Part shown: positions 42,701 to 50,476 of the stretch, piece by piece
Layout of the letters: each line of letters opens with the position of its first letter
How positions within the stretch are numbered: position 1 is the stretch's first letter
NCBI GenBank assembly: GCA_030407085.1
Contig: CM059587.1
Span: 29,733,001-29,797,000 of the forward strand
Direction: 5' to 3'
Source of the DNA: Trichopria drosophilae
Lineage: Eukaryota; Arthropoda; Insecta; Hymenoptera; Diapriidae
DNA length: 64,000 nt
Translations under genes and position numbers: made by a program
The notes under the pieces: model-generated
Seen by the model: the letters and a program-made list of their open reading frames with translations, nothing else
Databases searched by the model: none
Told to the model about the DNA's origin: nothing

Positions 42701-45700
42701 TTCTCAAATGACAGAAGCACAAAGCTTCCAACATAGCACGAAACTGTCAGGTTTGAATAAGAAATCAGTTCAATAAGCACTCTAAAAGACGTATTTTTCT
42801 AACATTTCAGTTCAGAGACAGTTTTTTCTAATTCAACGCAATTCTGGAAATAATATTCATGAATTGTTGTGCTAATACGTAAACTTGCTATATGAGGAAG
42901 ATGTAGAATCAAAGTTTCTGAATTAACTAACGACATTATTGCTACCATCAGTATTCTCGTTGTTTAGGGTATTGTAATAAAAGGATTGTTCCATAAACAC
43001 AAGTATCATTAAGCGATGTCGGGTGTAATGAAAATTGACTCAAATTCTAAGTTCCAAACTTTGTTCGACATAATATACAGAGAGAAACAATGCAACGCTA
43101 AAAGTCGCGGCTGATCATTTCCCTGAAATACTTGAAATTAGCAGTTTCAGAGCTGCTATTAAAATTGACCTACAGGCGTTGGCATCGAGGCTTCAAAATA
43201 CAATCACAGATTTAAATTGTTCTGTCATTGAACCTGAGTAAAGACACCTATTTAAATTAAAAAAAATGTTAAGTCCTTGATTATTTCACGTTTATCGCGT
43301 TAATTATTTGTCATCAATACCAACATTCCACAAAGAATGAAAAATGTTCTAAAAAAGTCAGTGAACGAGTAGTTTTGGGAAGATTTTAGGCAACTAGTTT
43401 CTTAATTCCTTGGAGTAAATTTTTATCCAATCTTGTCAAAAAGTAATTATTTCCACTATAGACAGAATTAATTAATACTCAAAGAAATGTAGCCTCATAT
43501 GGAATTTTATATAAAATCTCTAAAAACATCATATTTCAGAAGAGAACCCTCTCTGGTGCGTCACGCGGATTCCATTCAAACTTGGTTCATCGAAAAGTCA
43601 TCATAATTGATGAACATTGTCCATTCAATCACCTAAGAGAGCTCCCTTGTTAGACGTCCATCACCACCATAATATATCAGTACATCCGTGCGCATGCGCA
43701 TTTAATAAACATAGATTTCACACTTATATGATCTTTGCTATTTATTTTACGAAATTTCAAGTAATATTTAATTTAAGATGGAAATGAGTCCAATCGATGG
43801 TGAAGCATCTTCGCCAGAAAGCGAACCAAGGGATGTGGAAGCAATGCGTTTGAAACGCGGCCATGTTTTGACGGAGTTGCTAGAAACGGAGCGAATTTAC
43901 GTCGCCGAACTTGGTTCCATCATTAAAGGCTACAAAATGGAAATGACGAACGATCTTGTAGCCCATCTTGTACCGTCAGCTTTGATAGGCAAAGCCGATA
44001 TCCTGTTTGGTAATTTGGAGGAAATTTTTCAGTTTCACGGCAAAACTTTTCTTCGAGACTTGGAAACTTGCATCTCGAACACCGAGCTTGTTGCTTTGTG
44101 CTTCGTGCAAAGAGTGAGTATCTGTTTATTTTTTTCTAATTTATACCTTTGGTAACTTGATGTGGTAATATTAACATAACTGAAGTAGAATCCCTATAGA
44201 AAATTGGCAAGAGGTTTTGATCGCTTGGTTAAACCACGTAGTCAATTCACGCGGATCGAAAGCTAATGATTTAACGATGTAGCTGTAAACAAATTTCAAA
44301 AAGTGCAAAAGACCACCTGGAAATTTTCATTAAGACACTGCAGTTCTAGGGAAACTACTGAATTTCACTCCATTAGCGGATCACTATAGCAAGTATAGAC
44401 GTGCTATGGAATCCTACATATATCCTAAAGGATAGTTCTGTAGAGTATCAACTTAAGGAAGTGGGCAGTTGAAACTTGGCCTAACCTGCAAAAAAAAAGC
44501 AAAAGCATGTTTGTTAACTCTTGTTAAATATTCAAATTGTCATAAGTTCACAAAAATGCTTATTTGAGGATTTTTGGAATCACTGAATAGGAATCTGTAA
44601 TGTCTGTTTTTAATCATAAGAAATAGCGATTATATGACGGTTTTATGAAATAGGACAATTTTTATTCTTAACCATTTTGTCCTTGTGCCCAAAAGAGGTC
44701 CAAAAATACTTGTACATCTTATTAAAGTTTAAACTATTTAAACCATTAAAGCTCATTGCTAGTATTGCAGAGACACTGCTAAACTAATTGCTGGAAATAG
44801 GACATTACTAAAAATTAAAATATCGTTTTTTCTGTTTGTCAATGTTTATTGCCTATACAAATTTTTTAAACAAAGGTATTGAAAACGGTTTTGTGTAAAA
44901 ACTAATACCGCCATTCAAATCTGCGAGGAAAATTACATATAAAAATCATATCTTGTCTGTTGGAGCGGCGGTGACTCAGTTAGTAGAGTATCGGCTTCGT
45001 AATCAGAAAACCCTGGTTCGATCCCGGCCTCTGCCATCTGTCATCGGGACACCTCTGTATTTGTTTATAAGTGTCTAATAACGCCAAAGCTCAGGTGGTT
45101 GGATTCCACCTTCATAAGCTGTAGGTCCCGTCGCGATTTAGTCCCATATGGATCTAGAAAACTCGACGTAAAATAATATATAACAAAAAATATCTTGTCC
45201 GTTATCAACAATAAATGAATTTGTTGTAAAAAATATAAATAAACAATACGGTGGTATTTTATAAACAATTACAATAGAGAAATACCCAGCGGTTAGTTTG
45301 GCAGTATCTCTGATGTATGTATGGGTTTTAATTTAATCAGAACTAATCAGACGTATTAGGCATCGCAGTTCTTAAAAGTTGTTTGAGCACATTTTTCTTG
45401 CACAAAAATAATAATATTCGGTGTTTAAATTATCACAAAATATCAAGAAACTTTGGAATAAACTTTTGTCATTTAGAAATATCTTGTTGGATCTGATTGC
45501 GCTTGAAGTAGTTGATCCATACTTATATTGAAATTGTCCAATACTAGTATGAGAATTTTATAAGAAGTATCATACGTTCTACAGATACACTAGGTGGCGA
45601 CAAATTACAATTTTCATATGAAAACATACGATAAAAGGAATGGAAAATTCCTCAGAAGATGGTACGGTAAAATTTCCATACCAGGTATGGGTTAATTTCT

Positions 45701-48700
45701 TCCATTAAAAGTATGGAAAATATCCAGTAAATTTGTCTTAAAGTGTCGATTTAACTTTATAAACTCACTAGCGTTGAATACTACATTTGCCTGCAAAAAT
45801 CTCAGTTTTAGTCTGCGATTATTCACTGTTGTGCACTATGATTCTTCAAATATGCACAAGATTCGATACTTAAAATTTTTTAATATTTTTATATTGTTGC
45901 AGCGCGAAGTTTTCTTCAGGTTGTATAGTTACTATTGTCAAAATATCCAGAGGTCGGAAAAACTGCGGGAACAGATTCAAAACGAACCGCAATTTCTTGT
46001 TACGTGTCAGCAGAGGTTGGGTCACAAGCTGCCTTTGGCTGCGTATCTCTTGAAACCTGTGCAGCGCATTACAAAATATCAGTTATTGTTAAAAGACATG
46101 TTGAAGTACAGCGACGAGCAATCCTGTTGTGCAGAATTGCAGGAAGCTCTCGAATGTATGCTTGTTGTGCTCAAGTGCGTCAATGACAGCATGCACCAGA
46201 CTGCCATTACTGGCTTTGGGGTAAGTGATAATTACTTCTTTTGTACATTCTGCATAGATTCGTTAACAGATTAATTACAATCTTTCTACTTCCATTAAGC
46301 TTTAAAGTTGTTACGTCATTATACTATTACAAAATTACTAATTTGGCGTCGACACTAGATGGCGTTGAAGAACGCTACTATTTTCGCAAACAGTAGAGGG
46401 ATACAGTCGACATAAGCATGAATTTAAGACACTATTTTTGCACTAAACATTGGTTGATTTTTCCGTTTACAAATTAATATGTTTTGAAGAAATTTGCTTT
46501 TTTTTAACCAAAATATGGTATTACAAGATACTGAACTAGGTCAATAATAAGTCATATTATTTATTTACGATGCCGTGATTTAAAATGTACTTGTCAAGTC
46601 CTATAGAGAAGATAATTAAGAAATTAAAGAATATTGTCCCTTGAAAGAAAGATTATAATGAAATTATCATAGTTGATGAATGGATACTAAAGTGATCAAA
46701 TCAATTAAATATGACAGTTATTTATATATTATTGTGGGGTTTCAGGGTGATTTAAATGCACAAGGAGAACTTTTGTTACAAGGATCTTTTAGTGTATGGA
46801 GTAGTAGTAAAAGAGAAAGATTGCTGAGACTAAAACCGTCGCAACGACACATCTTCCTTTATGAAAAAGCAATAATATTTTGCAAGCTTAGCAAACCACA
46901 GGCGCACAATAAAGCTACTTACGTTTTCAAGAGGTATCTTAAGGTACATTCATTGAAAAATATATATATAATTTTTGTTTAATCAAAACAGAATCATTTT
47001 CTTTTTTTTTGTCATTTCATCCTTACGTCCATAATAAATGCACTTAAAATCAGATTGTCATAAAGGATTACAACTCTGTTTGAGCTCCCAAATATAATAA
47101 TAATACACATATTACTTAACTTTTTTACCACTGTTTGGCAGACGTCACAAATTGGTATGACGGAATCCGTAAAAGGAGACGTCCGTAGATTCGAAATCTG
47201 GCTTCAAGGAAGATCTGAAGTTCACACTATTCAAGCTCCCAATACCGAAGTCAAACAATCCTGGGTTCGTAAAATCAAAGGAGTCTTAATGTCACAGCTC
47301 GCCGAACTAAAAGGGAAGCAGAATACCGCATTGGGCAAAACTAATCACAAGTATGCGTAATTTTACATTCAAATGAAGGTATAGAAAAAAAAATAGTTAA
47401 CAAATGTTTCGTTTTGAAGTTCTAGGCAACTCAGGCAAACGATTTCGTGGGATGCCCAAAATGGTATTTCGGGATCGTTGAGGACATTATCGGTTGATGG
47501 AAACAGTGTAATATCGCATCTTACTGACGTTTCACAATCGAGTGAGAACGATGATATTGGTTGGAGTTCCGAAAACAGTAACACTGATGACGAAGATGCA
47601 TTCGGAGACAACATTGGTCCTGCTCCGGTAAGTTCCAAAATTGGTTTCCTAACTACTTTGTCAAGAAGAAATATTTCACATCAAAGCAGTAATGTTTCAA
47701 AAAACATTATTTTTAATTAGGTTTTAAAAAGTACATGAAGTCCTTACTTCCAGACCAAATGATTTGTATGATTTCCCAGTCAGAATCGCTTATGACCCTG
47801 AAGCTGACATCAGACAGGTTGCATCAGTAGATGTGGGAAGACAGGGGTTCTCAAGTAAAATAATAATCATTTCATATAAGCGTAATTAGATAGCTTCTAG
47901 GAATATCTTACTTAACAATGACTGGAACACGGAAAAAAGTTTTAATTAAAAATATCGGCGACTAGTAGAAGCATAACACTAATTAGGAGTGTTGTCAGAC
48001 ACGATATTGATGAACAAATATAAAAAGTCGATAAGATGTTAGAATTTATAATACAGGTTATTGTAACGATCAACGTTATTGTAGACGTCATTCGTGATTG
48101 CTGCGGGCACATGTGTCCATTGCGAGTATCTATTTTTTTTTATTATAATTGCGGGTTCCAGGCATTGTTAAAAAAGGTATTCGTCAACAGTTGTTTAGTG
48201 GCAAATCATATTTCAAGGTATCATGAGAGGCACGGATATTTTTTGTGAAAAGTATTATCCGTGAACAAGTAATGGAGATATCTCAATGACATTTTAGTTT
48301 TCTATGTAGCGCAAATGACATTTGAGTGTCGATTATCCAAACAATAATCAAATAATTACTTCTTCGGTTAATTTTTGTTGTTAAGAAGTTACTTTTATGG
48401 GTGTGATTGTTATTCGTTCCTGATACAATTATATTCTTCGTGAAAAAATTACTAGAAAATGTGGTTTTATCGTGTGTTACACTTTAGAATCAAACAAACC
48501 TTGACAACACATAACTTGTCTGATGTTCTTTCCGTTGTACAAGTTGTTAATGCTCGCATGCTGCCACAAATATGACTGCTATAGTGTTTTTGCTACTATG
48601 ACCTACTTCCACAAAAATATTAGATAGAAAAAGTGGGTTTATTATATGATAACTACATGATAATACACTTTGGCAAGTTGAGAACCCCTGCCTTTTCAAT

Positions 48701-49924
48701 ATTAACTTTAAACCAACAAGATTTCGTTGAGATAATAAATGAATGGAATTTAGATGACGCTGAAGCTAGCAGCAGATTCGCAGCAGCGGATTCGAAAAAA
48801 CTATGGTTTTCAGCCAATAAAATTGCCAAAAACAGATTATTTGTATGAAATTTATCTAAAAATGTTTAAATGCAAGTAATTTTTAATAAGAAATTATCCA
48901 TTTCCGCAGTTTTCTTGAATCCGCTGCTGCGAATCTGCTGCTAGCTTCAGCGTCATGAATTTAGTCAGTTCTATCATTGCAAATCAGAAAAATGACGTTA
49001 AATCTTCTTCGCAACCATAAATTCGACTTTGGGCCCTTAGTGTTTACATGTATTTCTTCTCTGCAGACAGTAAACGTAATAGTTATATAACATTTACTGG
49101 TTTCATAAACGATATATTCCATGACAAAGTTACTTTTGAATATAAGATGGAGATTTACATGGTCAATGCAATGCGACCAACATCTTCATCTGGTCAAAAT
49201 TACTCACTGAGGTAAAATGCCCAGGTGATCAACAAAGTCCATGTTCTGTCTTGCACCATGCAGTTATAATCACATGGCGTTAGATGATGCAGTATCTCGA
49301 AAGCCAGATAGCATATTATTTGGTACAAGAGAAGATTGACTCTCCCTAAAGCATTATCGACGTTCCAACTAATATGCGATCTACCGTGATATGGTCATAA
49401 CTGCATCCTGAAAGACAAAGAGTGGTCGTGCCTTATGGCCACTGACCATCTGAAATGTTCAATTGGGTGATGATCACTCGCTTCTCTAACAGCACCAAAC
49501 CTTATGGAAAATTTAAGTAAGGTTGCTGCATGGTTGACAACCGTCTTACTATACTCTAGGTTGAATGCTATGTGGATTATAGACATATTTAAAAGTAGGC
49601 AGAACTCCATTTATTCAAACAATGTTTATGTATAATATAACAATAATAGATACGCCGGTACATGTATATTAAAAATGTACATACTTTTTTGTTTAGGGTG
49701 GGCGATACGTGGCACTGGCAGACTATTGTGCAGTTGGTCAGTCAGAGGTAGCAATGCGGGAAGGTGATAATCTCGAGCTTCTCAAGGTCGGCTGTGCTGG
49801 TTGGTGGTTTGTCAAGGTCATCGACTCCGGAATCGAAGGTTGGGTATCGGCTGCATATTTAGAGCCGGTTAGTCGAAAAACGTCTCGAAGCTCACCATCA
49901 GTCAACAGTCAAGAGGCTATATGA
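9708..49924 (+). CDS. MCF2L: Rho guanine nucleotide exchange factor DBS/MCF2L-like (15 visible coding exons)
   Basis: Joined exons: 9694-9789 (ATG at 9708), 23948-24062, 24284-24374, 26028-26258, 27619-27878, 31638-31872, 39262-39456, 40400-40576, 41393-41578, 43778-44113, 45903-46220, 46746-46943, 47142-47350, 47426-47627, 49697-49924. Splice phases agree at every junction and the sum from the ATG is 3,063 nt, giving about 1,020 residues; vertebrate DBS proteins are somewhat longer. Domain order: CRAL-TRIO about residues 28-175, spectrin-like helices about 200-460, DH about 550-735, PH about 750-870, SH3 about 950-1010. In this family the DH-PH unit loads GTP onto Rho GTPases (Cdc42/RhoA) at membranes, and the N-terminal lipid-binding and spectrin regions restrain it. 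The family assignment is based on many recognisable blocks (DRRNDKW, RDDFK, LLKPVQRITKYQLLLK, QGSFSVW, EGWVSAAYLE). The true N-terminus is uncertain because the first exon opens at an acceptor and its frame stays open upstream of the ATG. The GTPase specificity is inferred. Confidence 0.93.
10516..10974. mobile_element. mariner-type MITE, long TIRs, TA duplication
   Basis: It starts CAGGGTGTTTCTTTTAAGTT and ends in the inverse, AACTTAAAAGAAACACCCTG, with arms of about 120 bp, flanked by TA on both sides. The centre has a C homopolymer run near 10635 and ATAGATGGCGCTG near 10784. No ORF. Confidence 0.85.
12521..12633. mobile_element. Short foldback with TACAC-GAGAGAA tips, copy b
   Basis: It starts TACACAGAGA and ends TTCTCTCCGTGTA. 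The interior, with repeated GATAACATACTGATG-type words, is related to 2945-3078, so this is a second copy of the same family. Confidence 0.7.
17241..17944. mobile_element. Foldback element with about 200-bp arms
   Basis: The left arm has GTGGTTTAAC, then GTCCCAAAAAGGC and CTATTATTTTTGGGTA. The right arm has the inverse (TACCCGAAAATAGTAG, GCCTTTTTGGGAC, GGGTTAAACCCAC). The interior is AT-rich and non-coding. Confidence 0.75.
18230..18780. promoter_or_regulatory. GC-richer, low-repeat island in DBS intron
   Basis: Compared with its flanks, this stretch of the first visible intron is richer in CpG and non-repetitive words (ACCGCGGATAG, CAGACGGGGTCAGCTGATC, ACCCTGGGATCACC). It could be an enhancer or an alternative upstream promoter. 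No coding frame was recognised. Confidence 0.2.
19631..20086. mobile_element. MITE with 25-bp perfect TIRs and TA duplication
   Basis: It starts GGGTGAATATGCCAATGAAT and continues GGACG. It ends CGTCC, ATTCATTGGCATATTCACCC. TA flanks both sides. Internal repeats of CCAATGAAT(A/G)GACG are present near both ends. No ORF. Confidence 0.88.
20118..20712 (+). mobile_element. Dispersed repeat R1, copy 2 (fuller)
   Basis: The 5' end ACTTCGACCCCGACC and the inverse of the 3' end (GGTCTGGGTCGAAGT) form imperfect terminal inverted repeats, and each tip is itself a hairpin. The 3' 420 bp match 817-1250, including the GGAC microsatellite. It is likely a non-autonomous DNA element. No clear target duplication. 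Confidence 0.7.
21034..21062 (-). ncRNA. Hammerhead-ribozyme-like core motif
   Basis: The minus strand reads CTGAAGA, GACC, an 8-nt loop, GGTC, GAAAC: the CUGANGA and GAAA core boxes separated by a 4-bp stem II. Such motifs occur in Penelope-like element termini. Stems I and III could not be confirmed by eye, so activity is not claimed. Confidence 0.35.
21660..22210. repeat. Cluster of nested hairpins with GGGAGCAAAATA repeats
   Basis: GGGAGCAAAATA recurs at about 21680, 21837 and 21949, with the inverse TATTTTGCTCCC between. Inverted pairs: AGATCACATG with CATGTGATCT (about 22026-22080), GTATAC at 21986 and 22108, and AGCCAGAAAACCGCAACTTC (22133-22152) with GAAGTTGCGGTTTCTGGCT (22171-22189). 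GC-richer than its flanks. Probably foldback elements. Confidence 0.55.
22860..22887 (-). repeat. Interstitial insect telomere-type (TTAGG)n tract
   Basis: About five CCTAA units on the plus strand, one with a change to CCCAA. Short and degenerate. It suggests an insect with TTAGG telomeres. Confidence 0.7.
23948..24062 (+). CDS. MCF2L: DBS exon 2 (CRAL-TRIO)
   Basis: The acceptor is GTTTCAG at 23941-23947 and the donor is AC|GTAAGA at 24063. It completes a split glycine codon and reads GGKTREGCPIITF, the conserved opening strand of the DBS/Dbl lipid-binding domain, followed by LMLYLTSVP. Leaves in phase 2. Confidence 0.92.
24284..24374 (+). CDS. MCF2L: DBS exon 3 (CRAL-TRIO)
   Basis: The acceptor is TTTCAG ending at 24283 and the donor is TCC|GTAAGT at 24375. 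It encodes LGFHLIIDRRNDKWASV, a hallmark block of the CRAL-TRIO domain in this family. The preceding intron is only 221 bp. Confidence 0.93.
26028..26258 (+). CDS. MCF2L: DBS exon 4 (rest of CRAL-TRIO)
   Basis: The acceptor is ATTTCAG ending at 26027 and the donor is ATC|GTGAGT at 26259. Its 77 codons include VLRPAGFLQ, LFRDDFKF, FVDKDQLTEQLGGDL and a Trp-containing end. The match to vertebrate MCF2L is nearly colinear. It finishes the Sec14-like fold, which in this family binds phosphoinositides and contributes to autoinhibition. Confidence 0.95.
27619..27878 (+). CDS. MCF2L: DBS exon 5 (linker into spectrin region)
   Basis: The acceptor is TTTGCAG ending at 27618 and the donor is AAAG|GTATCA at 27879. 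It carries helical sequence with LAEIEFPNNT, the counterpart of the ELPND segment that precedes the spectrin repeat in MCF2L, then ARHGETLLDSVRQL. The donor is weaker than its neighbours, but the phase-2 junction to the next exon is exact. Confidence 0.9.
29115..29190 (-). mobile_element. Decayed tRNA-like (SINE) head
   Basis: The minus strand shows GCATCTGACCGATAATCAAA, then AGGTCGCAGGTTGGAGTACC, resembling the anticodon arm and a mutated T arm/B box of a tRNA-derived SINE. Box A is poor. No flanking duplication was seen. Confidence 0.4.
30438..30661. mobile_element. Foldback with TACACGGAAAAAA tips, copy d
   Basis: The left end TACACGGAAAAAAACA and the right end TTGTTTTTTCCGCGTA are inverted. 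The subterminal GGTTTTTACAAACCA has an imperfect inverted partner. 224 bp, non-coding. Confidence 0.6.
31638..31872 (+). CDS. MCF2L: DBS exon 6 (spectrin repeat)
   Basis: The acceptor is TTTTTAG ending at 31637 and the donor is AGA|GTAAGT at 31873. It contains LLVQLEETERTFDLFWSHH and ALRQFEQDFRELQ, the most recognisable spectrin-like helices of the DBS family. Confidence 0.93.
33490..34470 (+). repeat. Degenerate tandem array in DBS intron
   Basis: Units open with (T)CTTAAAGAAG and continue with TATTAATCCC(A/G)AAG-like and CTTAAA..CAGACCTC-like words, at about 33557, 33832, 34199 and 34352. Spacing is irregular (roughly 275, 367 and 153 bp). Old and diverged. Confidence 0.55.
37540..38200 (+). 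repeat. Degenerate tandem array in DBS intron
   Basis: The recurrent order is GAATCCAAAAATAATGTGAT, then AAAAGTACAGAATGT, GGAATGCATTTCA and CCCAAAAAAGTA, CCGAATAC. At least four diverged units are visible, with a period near 100-140 bp. Confidence 0.55.
39062..39203. mobile_element. Foldback with TACAC-CAGAGAA tips, copy e
   Basis: Ends TACACTCAGAGAAAT and ATTTCTGAGTGTA, 142 bp apart. Only the tips are well paired. It sits 58 bp upstream of the exon 7 acceptor of DBS. Confidence 0.5.
39262..39456 (+). CDS. MCF2L: DBS exon 7 (spectrin-like helices)
   Basis: The acceptor is TTTTTAG ending at 39261 and the donor is AAG|GTAATT at 39457. It encodes EEVITAGQQLLSG, then PKCAELQRVCTMLNQRLERR, the counterpart of the PKCQELRHLC region of MCF2L. 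It lies at the end of the gene's second-longest intron (7.4 kb), and a small inverted-repeat element ends 58 bp upstream of the acceptor. Confidence 0.92.
39858..40050 (+). repeat. Dispersed repeat R2, single arm
   Basis: Similar in order and sequence to the left arm of the foldback at 63418-63742: TTCTAAAGT(G/A)ATCCAC, then CGTAAAT.AAA, then GCTCTGTAAGGG(C/T)AATTAT, then AATACCAAAGA. Confidence 0.6.
40400..40576 (+). CDS. MCF2L: DBS exon 8 (spectrin-like helices)
   Basis: The acceptor is TTTAAAG ending at 40399 and the donor is CAG|GTAAAC at 40577. It reads WCTRGIELLASQ, matching the conserved WC-x-EGI-x-LLASQ block. It is in phase with both neighbours. Confidence 0.92.
41393..41578 (+). 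CDS. MCF2L: DBS exon 9 (end of helical region and Pro-rich linker)
   Basis: The acceptor is GGTACAG ending at 41392 and the donor is AGA|GTAAGT at 41579. The helical start is followed by RPVQTVTPEPAKP, which corresponds to the Pro-rich linker between the spectrin and DH regions in MCF2L, and it ends KKANTLPR. The linker is where isoforms of this family commonly differ. Confidence 0.92.
43540..43653 (+). other. Possible alternative 3'-terminal exon of DBS
   Basis: A good acceptor (ATATTTCAG ending at 43539) opens a frame in phase with exon 9. It starts KRTLSGASRGFH, runs 37 codons and stops at TAG 43651-43653. No strong in-phase donor is visible before the stop. If used, the product would end before the DH domain. 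It could equally be a decoy acceptor. Confidence 0.25.
43690..43777 (+). promoter_or_regulatory. Candidate internal promoter of DBS (NRF1 palindrome)
   Basis: A perfect GCGCATGCGC at 43690-43699 lies 78 bp before an ATG at 43778 that starts the DH exon, inside an otherwise CpG-poor intron. The same 10-mer occurs in the SGF29 promoter of this window. It may drive a short DH-PH-SH3 transcript. The alternative is a chance motif in front of an ordinary splice acceptor. Confidence 0.4.
43778..44113 (+). CDS. MCF2L: DBS exon 10 (DH domain, first half)
   Basis: The 112 codons begin at an ATG directly after a weak acceptor TTTAATTTAAG (ending at 43777), in phase 0 with exon 9. The donor is AGA|GTGAGT at 44114. 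An acidic start is followed by HVLTELLETERIYVAEL, the conserved region 1 of Dbl-homology domains, whose Glu contacts switch I of the GTPase. The exon may also be the first coding exon of a shorter transcript: the ATG sits in a fair context (AAGATGG) and an NRF1 palindrome lies 78 bp upstream. Confidence 0.93.
44962..45189 (+). mobile_element. tRNA-derived SINE with 14-bp target duplication
   Basis: The head GGAGCGGCGGTGACTCAGTT and AGTAGAG (box A) are followed by an anticodon-like loop TTCGTAA, the B box GGTTCGATCCC, and an A-rich tail near 45183. Direct repeats ATATCTTGTCTGTT (44948-44961) and ATATCTTGTCCGTT (45190-45203) flank it with one mismatch. It lies in the DBS intron between the two DH exons. 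It is a different family from the SINE at 7723. Confidence 0.85.
45903..46220 (+). CDS. MCF2L: DBS exon 11 (DH domain, catalytic core)
   Basis: The acceptor is TTGTTGCAG ending at 45902 and the donor is GGG|GTAAGT at 46221. It contains AYLLKPVQRITKYQLLLKD, the CR3 helix that forms most of the GTPase-binding surface, then KCVNDSMHQTAITGF, which leads into the PH domain. No key CR3 residue is missing, so exchange activity is expected. Confidence 0.95.
46746..46943 (+). CDS. MCF2L: DBS exon 12 (PH domain, first half)
   Basis: The acceptor is GGTTTCAG ending at 46745 and the donor is AAG|GTACAT at 46944. It encodes GELLLQGSFSVWSSSK and RHIFLYEKAIIFCK, the first strands of the DBS-type PH domain. 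The donor is somewhat weak. Confidence 0.93.
47142..47350 (+). CDS. MCF2L: DBS exon 13 (PH domain, second half)
   Basis: The acceptor is TTTGGCAG ending at 47141 and the donor is AA|GTATGC at 47351. It reads IGMTESVKGDVRRFEIWLQG and WVRKIKGVLMSQL, the last strands and the C-terminal helix of the PH domain. The following intron is 75 bp, the shortest in the gene. Confidence 0.94.
47426..47627 (+). CDS. MCF2L: DBS exon 14 (acidic Ser-rich linker)
   Basis: The acceptor is GTTCTAG ending at 47425 and the donor is CCG|GTAAGT at 47628. It contains LRQTISWD and the acidic block DDIGWSSENSNTDDEDA, which matches the GGWSSAEE...DAEED linker of vertebrate MCF2L between PH and SH3. Confidence 0.9.
48754..48956. 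mobile_element. MITE with perfect 40-bp TIRs and 8-bp target duplication
   Basis: The left arm 48754-48793 (ATGACGCTGAAGCTAGCAGC onwards) is the exact inverse of 48917-48956, with a 123-bp spacer. GAATTTAG directly flanks both ends (48746-48753 and 48957-48964). An 8-bp duplication is typical of hAT and P superfamilies. The intact arms indicate a recent insertion. It is in the intron before the SH3 exon. Confidence 0.92.
49697..49924 (+). CDS. MCF2L: DBS exon 15 (SH3 domain and stop)
   Basis: The acceptor is TTTGTTTAG ending at 49696. Translation ends at TGA 49922-49924. The SH3 signature is readable: ALADYCAV (ALYDY motif), REGDNLELLKVG, GWWFVKV, GWVSAAYLEPV. A short Ser-rich tail follows. 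The preceding 2.07-kb intron contains a MITE with an 8-bp target duplication. Confidence 0.94.
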   Translation, partial: GGRYVALADYCAVGQSEVAMREGDNLELLKVGCAGWWFVKVIDSGIEGWVSAAYLEPVSRKTSRSSPSVNSQEAI

Positions 49925-50470
49925 AACAGGAGGCTAACACATTAGGAGGTTACCTAGTGTGTTAGGCATTTACGCTTTATAGAGTCGAGCAGTGAAAACT
50001 ACACGACTATAATTCAAGGGTGCGTGAGGCATCCATTAGGAAAGATAATCATCATTGGACGTCCTATCAAGACCAAATAAGTTACGCGACGAAACGACTC
50101 CAATTTGTGTCGTCTAACGAACGACGTAGTTTTATATAGAAACCGACTGAGTTATTCTGGTGTTGCAAACATGCACTCAGCTATATATAACATGTAATAT
50201 TGCAACACTTTTGCAGTGCGCGATCAAGTTTTATAATTTTTTTGCGAAGAGTTTCGGTCGGGTTAGTAAGGTACCTAACAACCAAGCGCGAAGCAGGTAT
50301 TGCAGCAACGTTTTATACCGTAATAAAAGAAAATATAATAACGCTGCAATTGTAAAATAAGCGATTTTGCAACAATATTACATACTGCATCGAGGTATTT
50401 GTCTGCGATAACTTGATGTATTTAAAATGCTAGTAGCAACCAGTTCCAAACAAATCTTCCAATAGAATGC

Positions 50471-50476
50471 AATAAA
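50471..50476 (+). terminator. Candidate proximal poly(A) signal of the DBS gene
   Basis: This AATAAA lies about 545 bp after the DBS stop codon. T-rich sequence follows within 60 bp. No other clear hexamer lies closer to the stop. It is the simplest 3' end, giving a UTR of about 0.57 kb. Confidence 0.45.

Larger units (their letters stand above)
41579..43777 (+). other. DBS intron 9
   Basis: 2.2 kb. It includes the possible alternative terminal exon (43540) and the NRF1 palindrome (43690). 41600-43500 is AT-rich and unremarkable. The neighbouring introns 39457-40399 and 40577-41392 hold only the R2 arm and short hairpins. Confidence 0.7.

Noticed and set aside
44962..45040. A functional tRNA-Thr gene
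   Set aside because: The acceptor stem does not close and an A-rich tail and target duplication are present, so it is a SINE head.
45774..45902. Open frame extending upstream of DBS exon 11
   Set aside because: It is read-through of intron sequence. The acceptor at 45902 and the family alignment start exactly at 45903.
48036..48248. 70-codon plus-strand frame in the last DBS intron
   Set aside because: No recognisable domain, poor splice signals, and composition like the surrounding intron.
48633..48848. 71-codon plus-strand open frame
   Set aside because: Half of it is the left arm of the MITE at 48754. There is no homology and no splice context.
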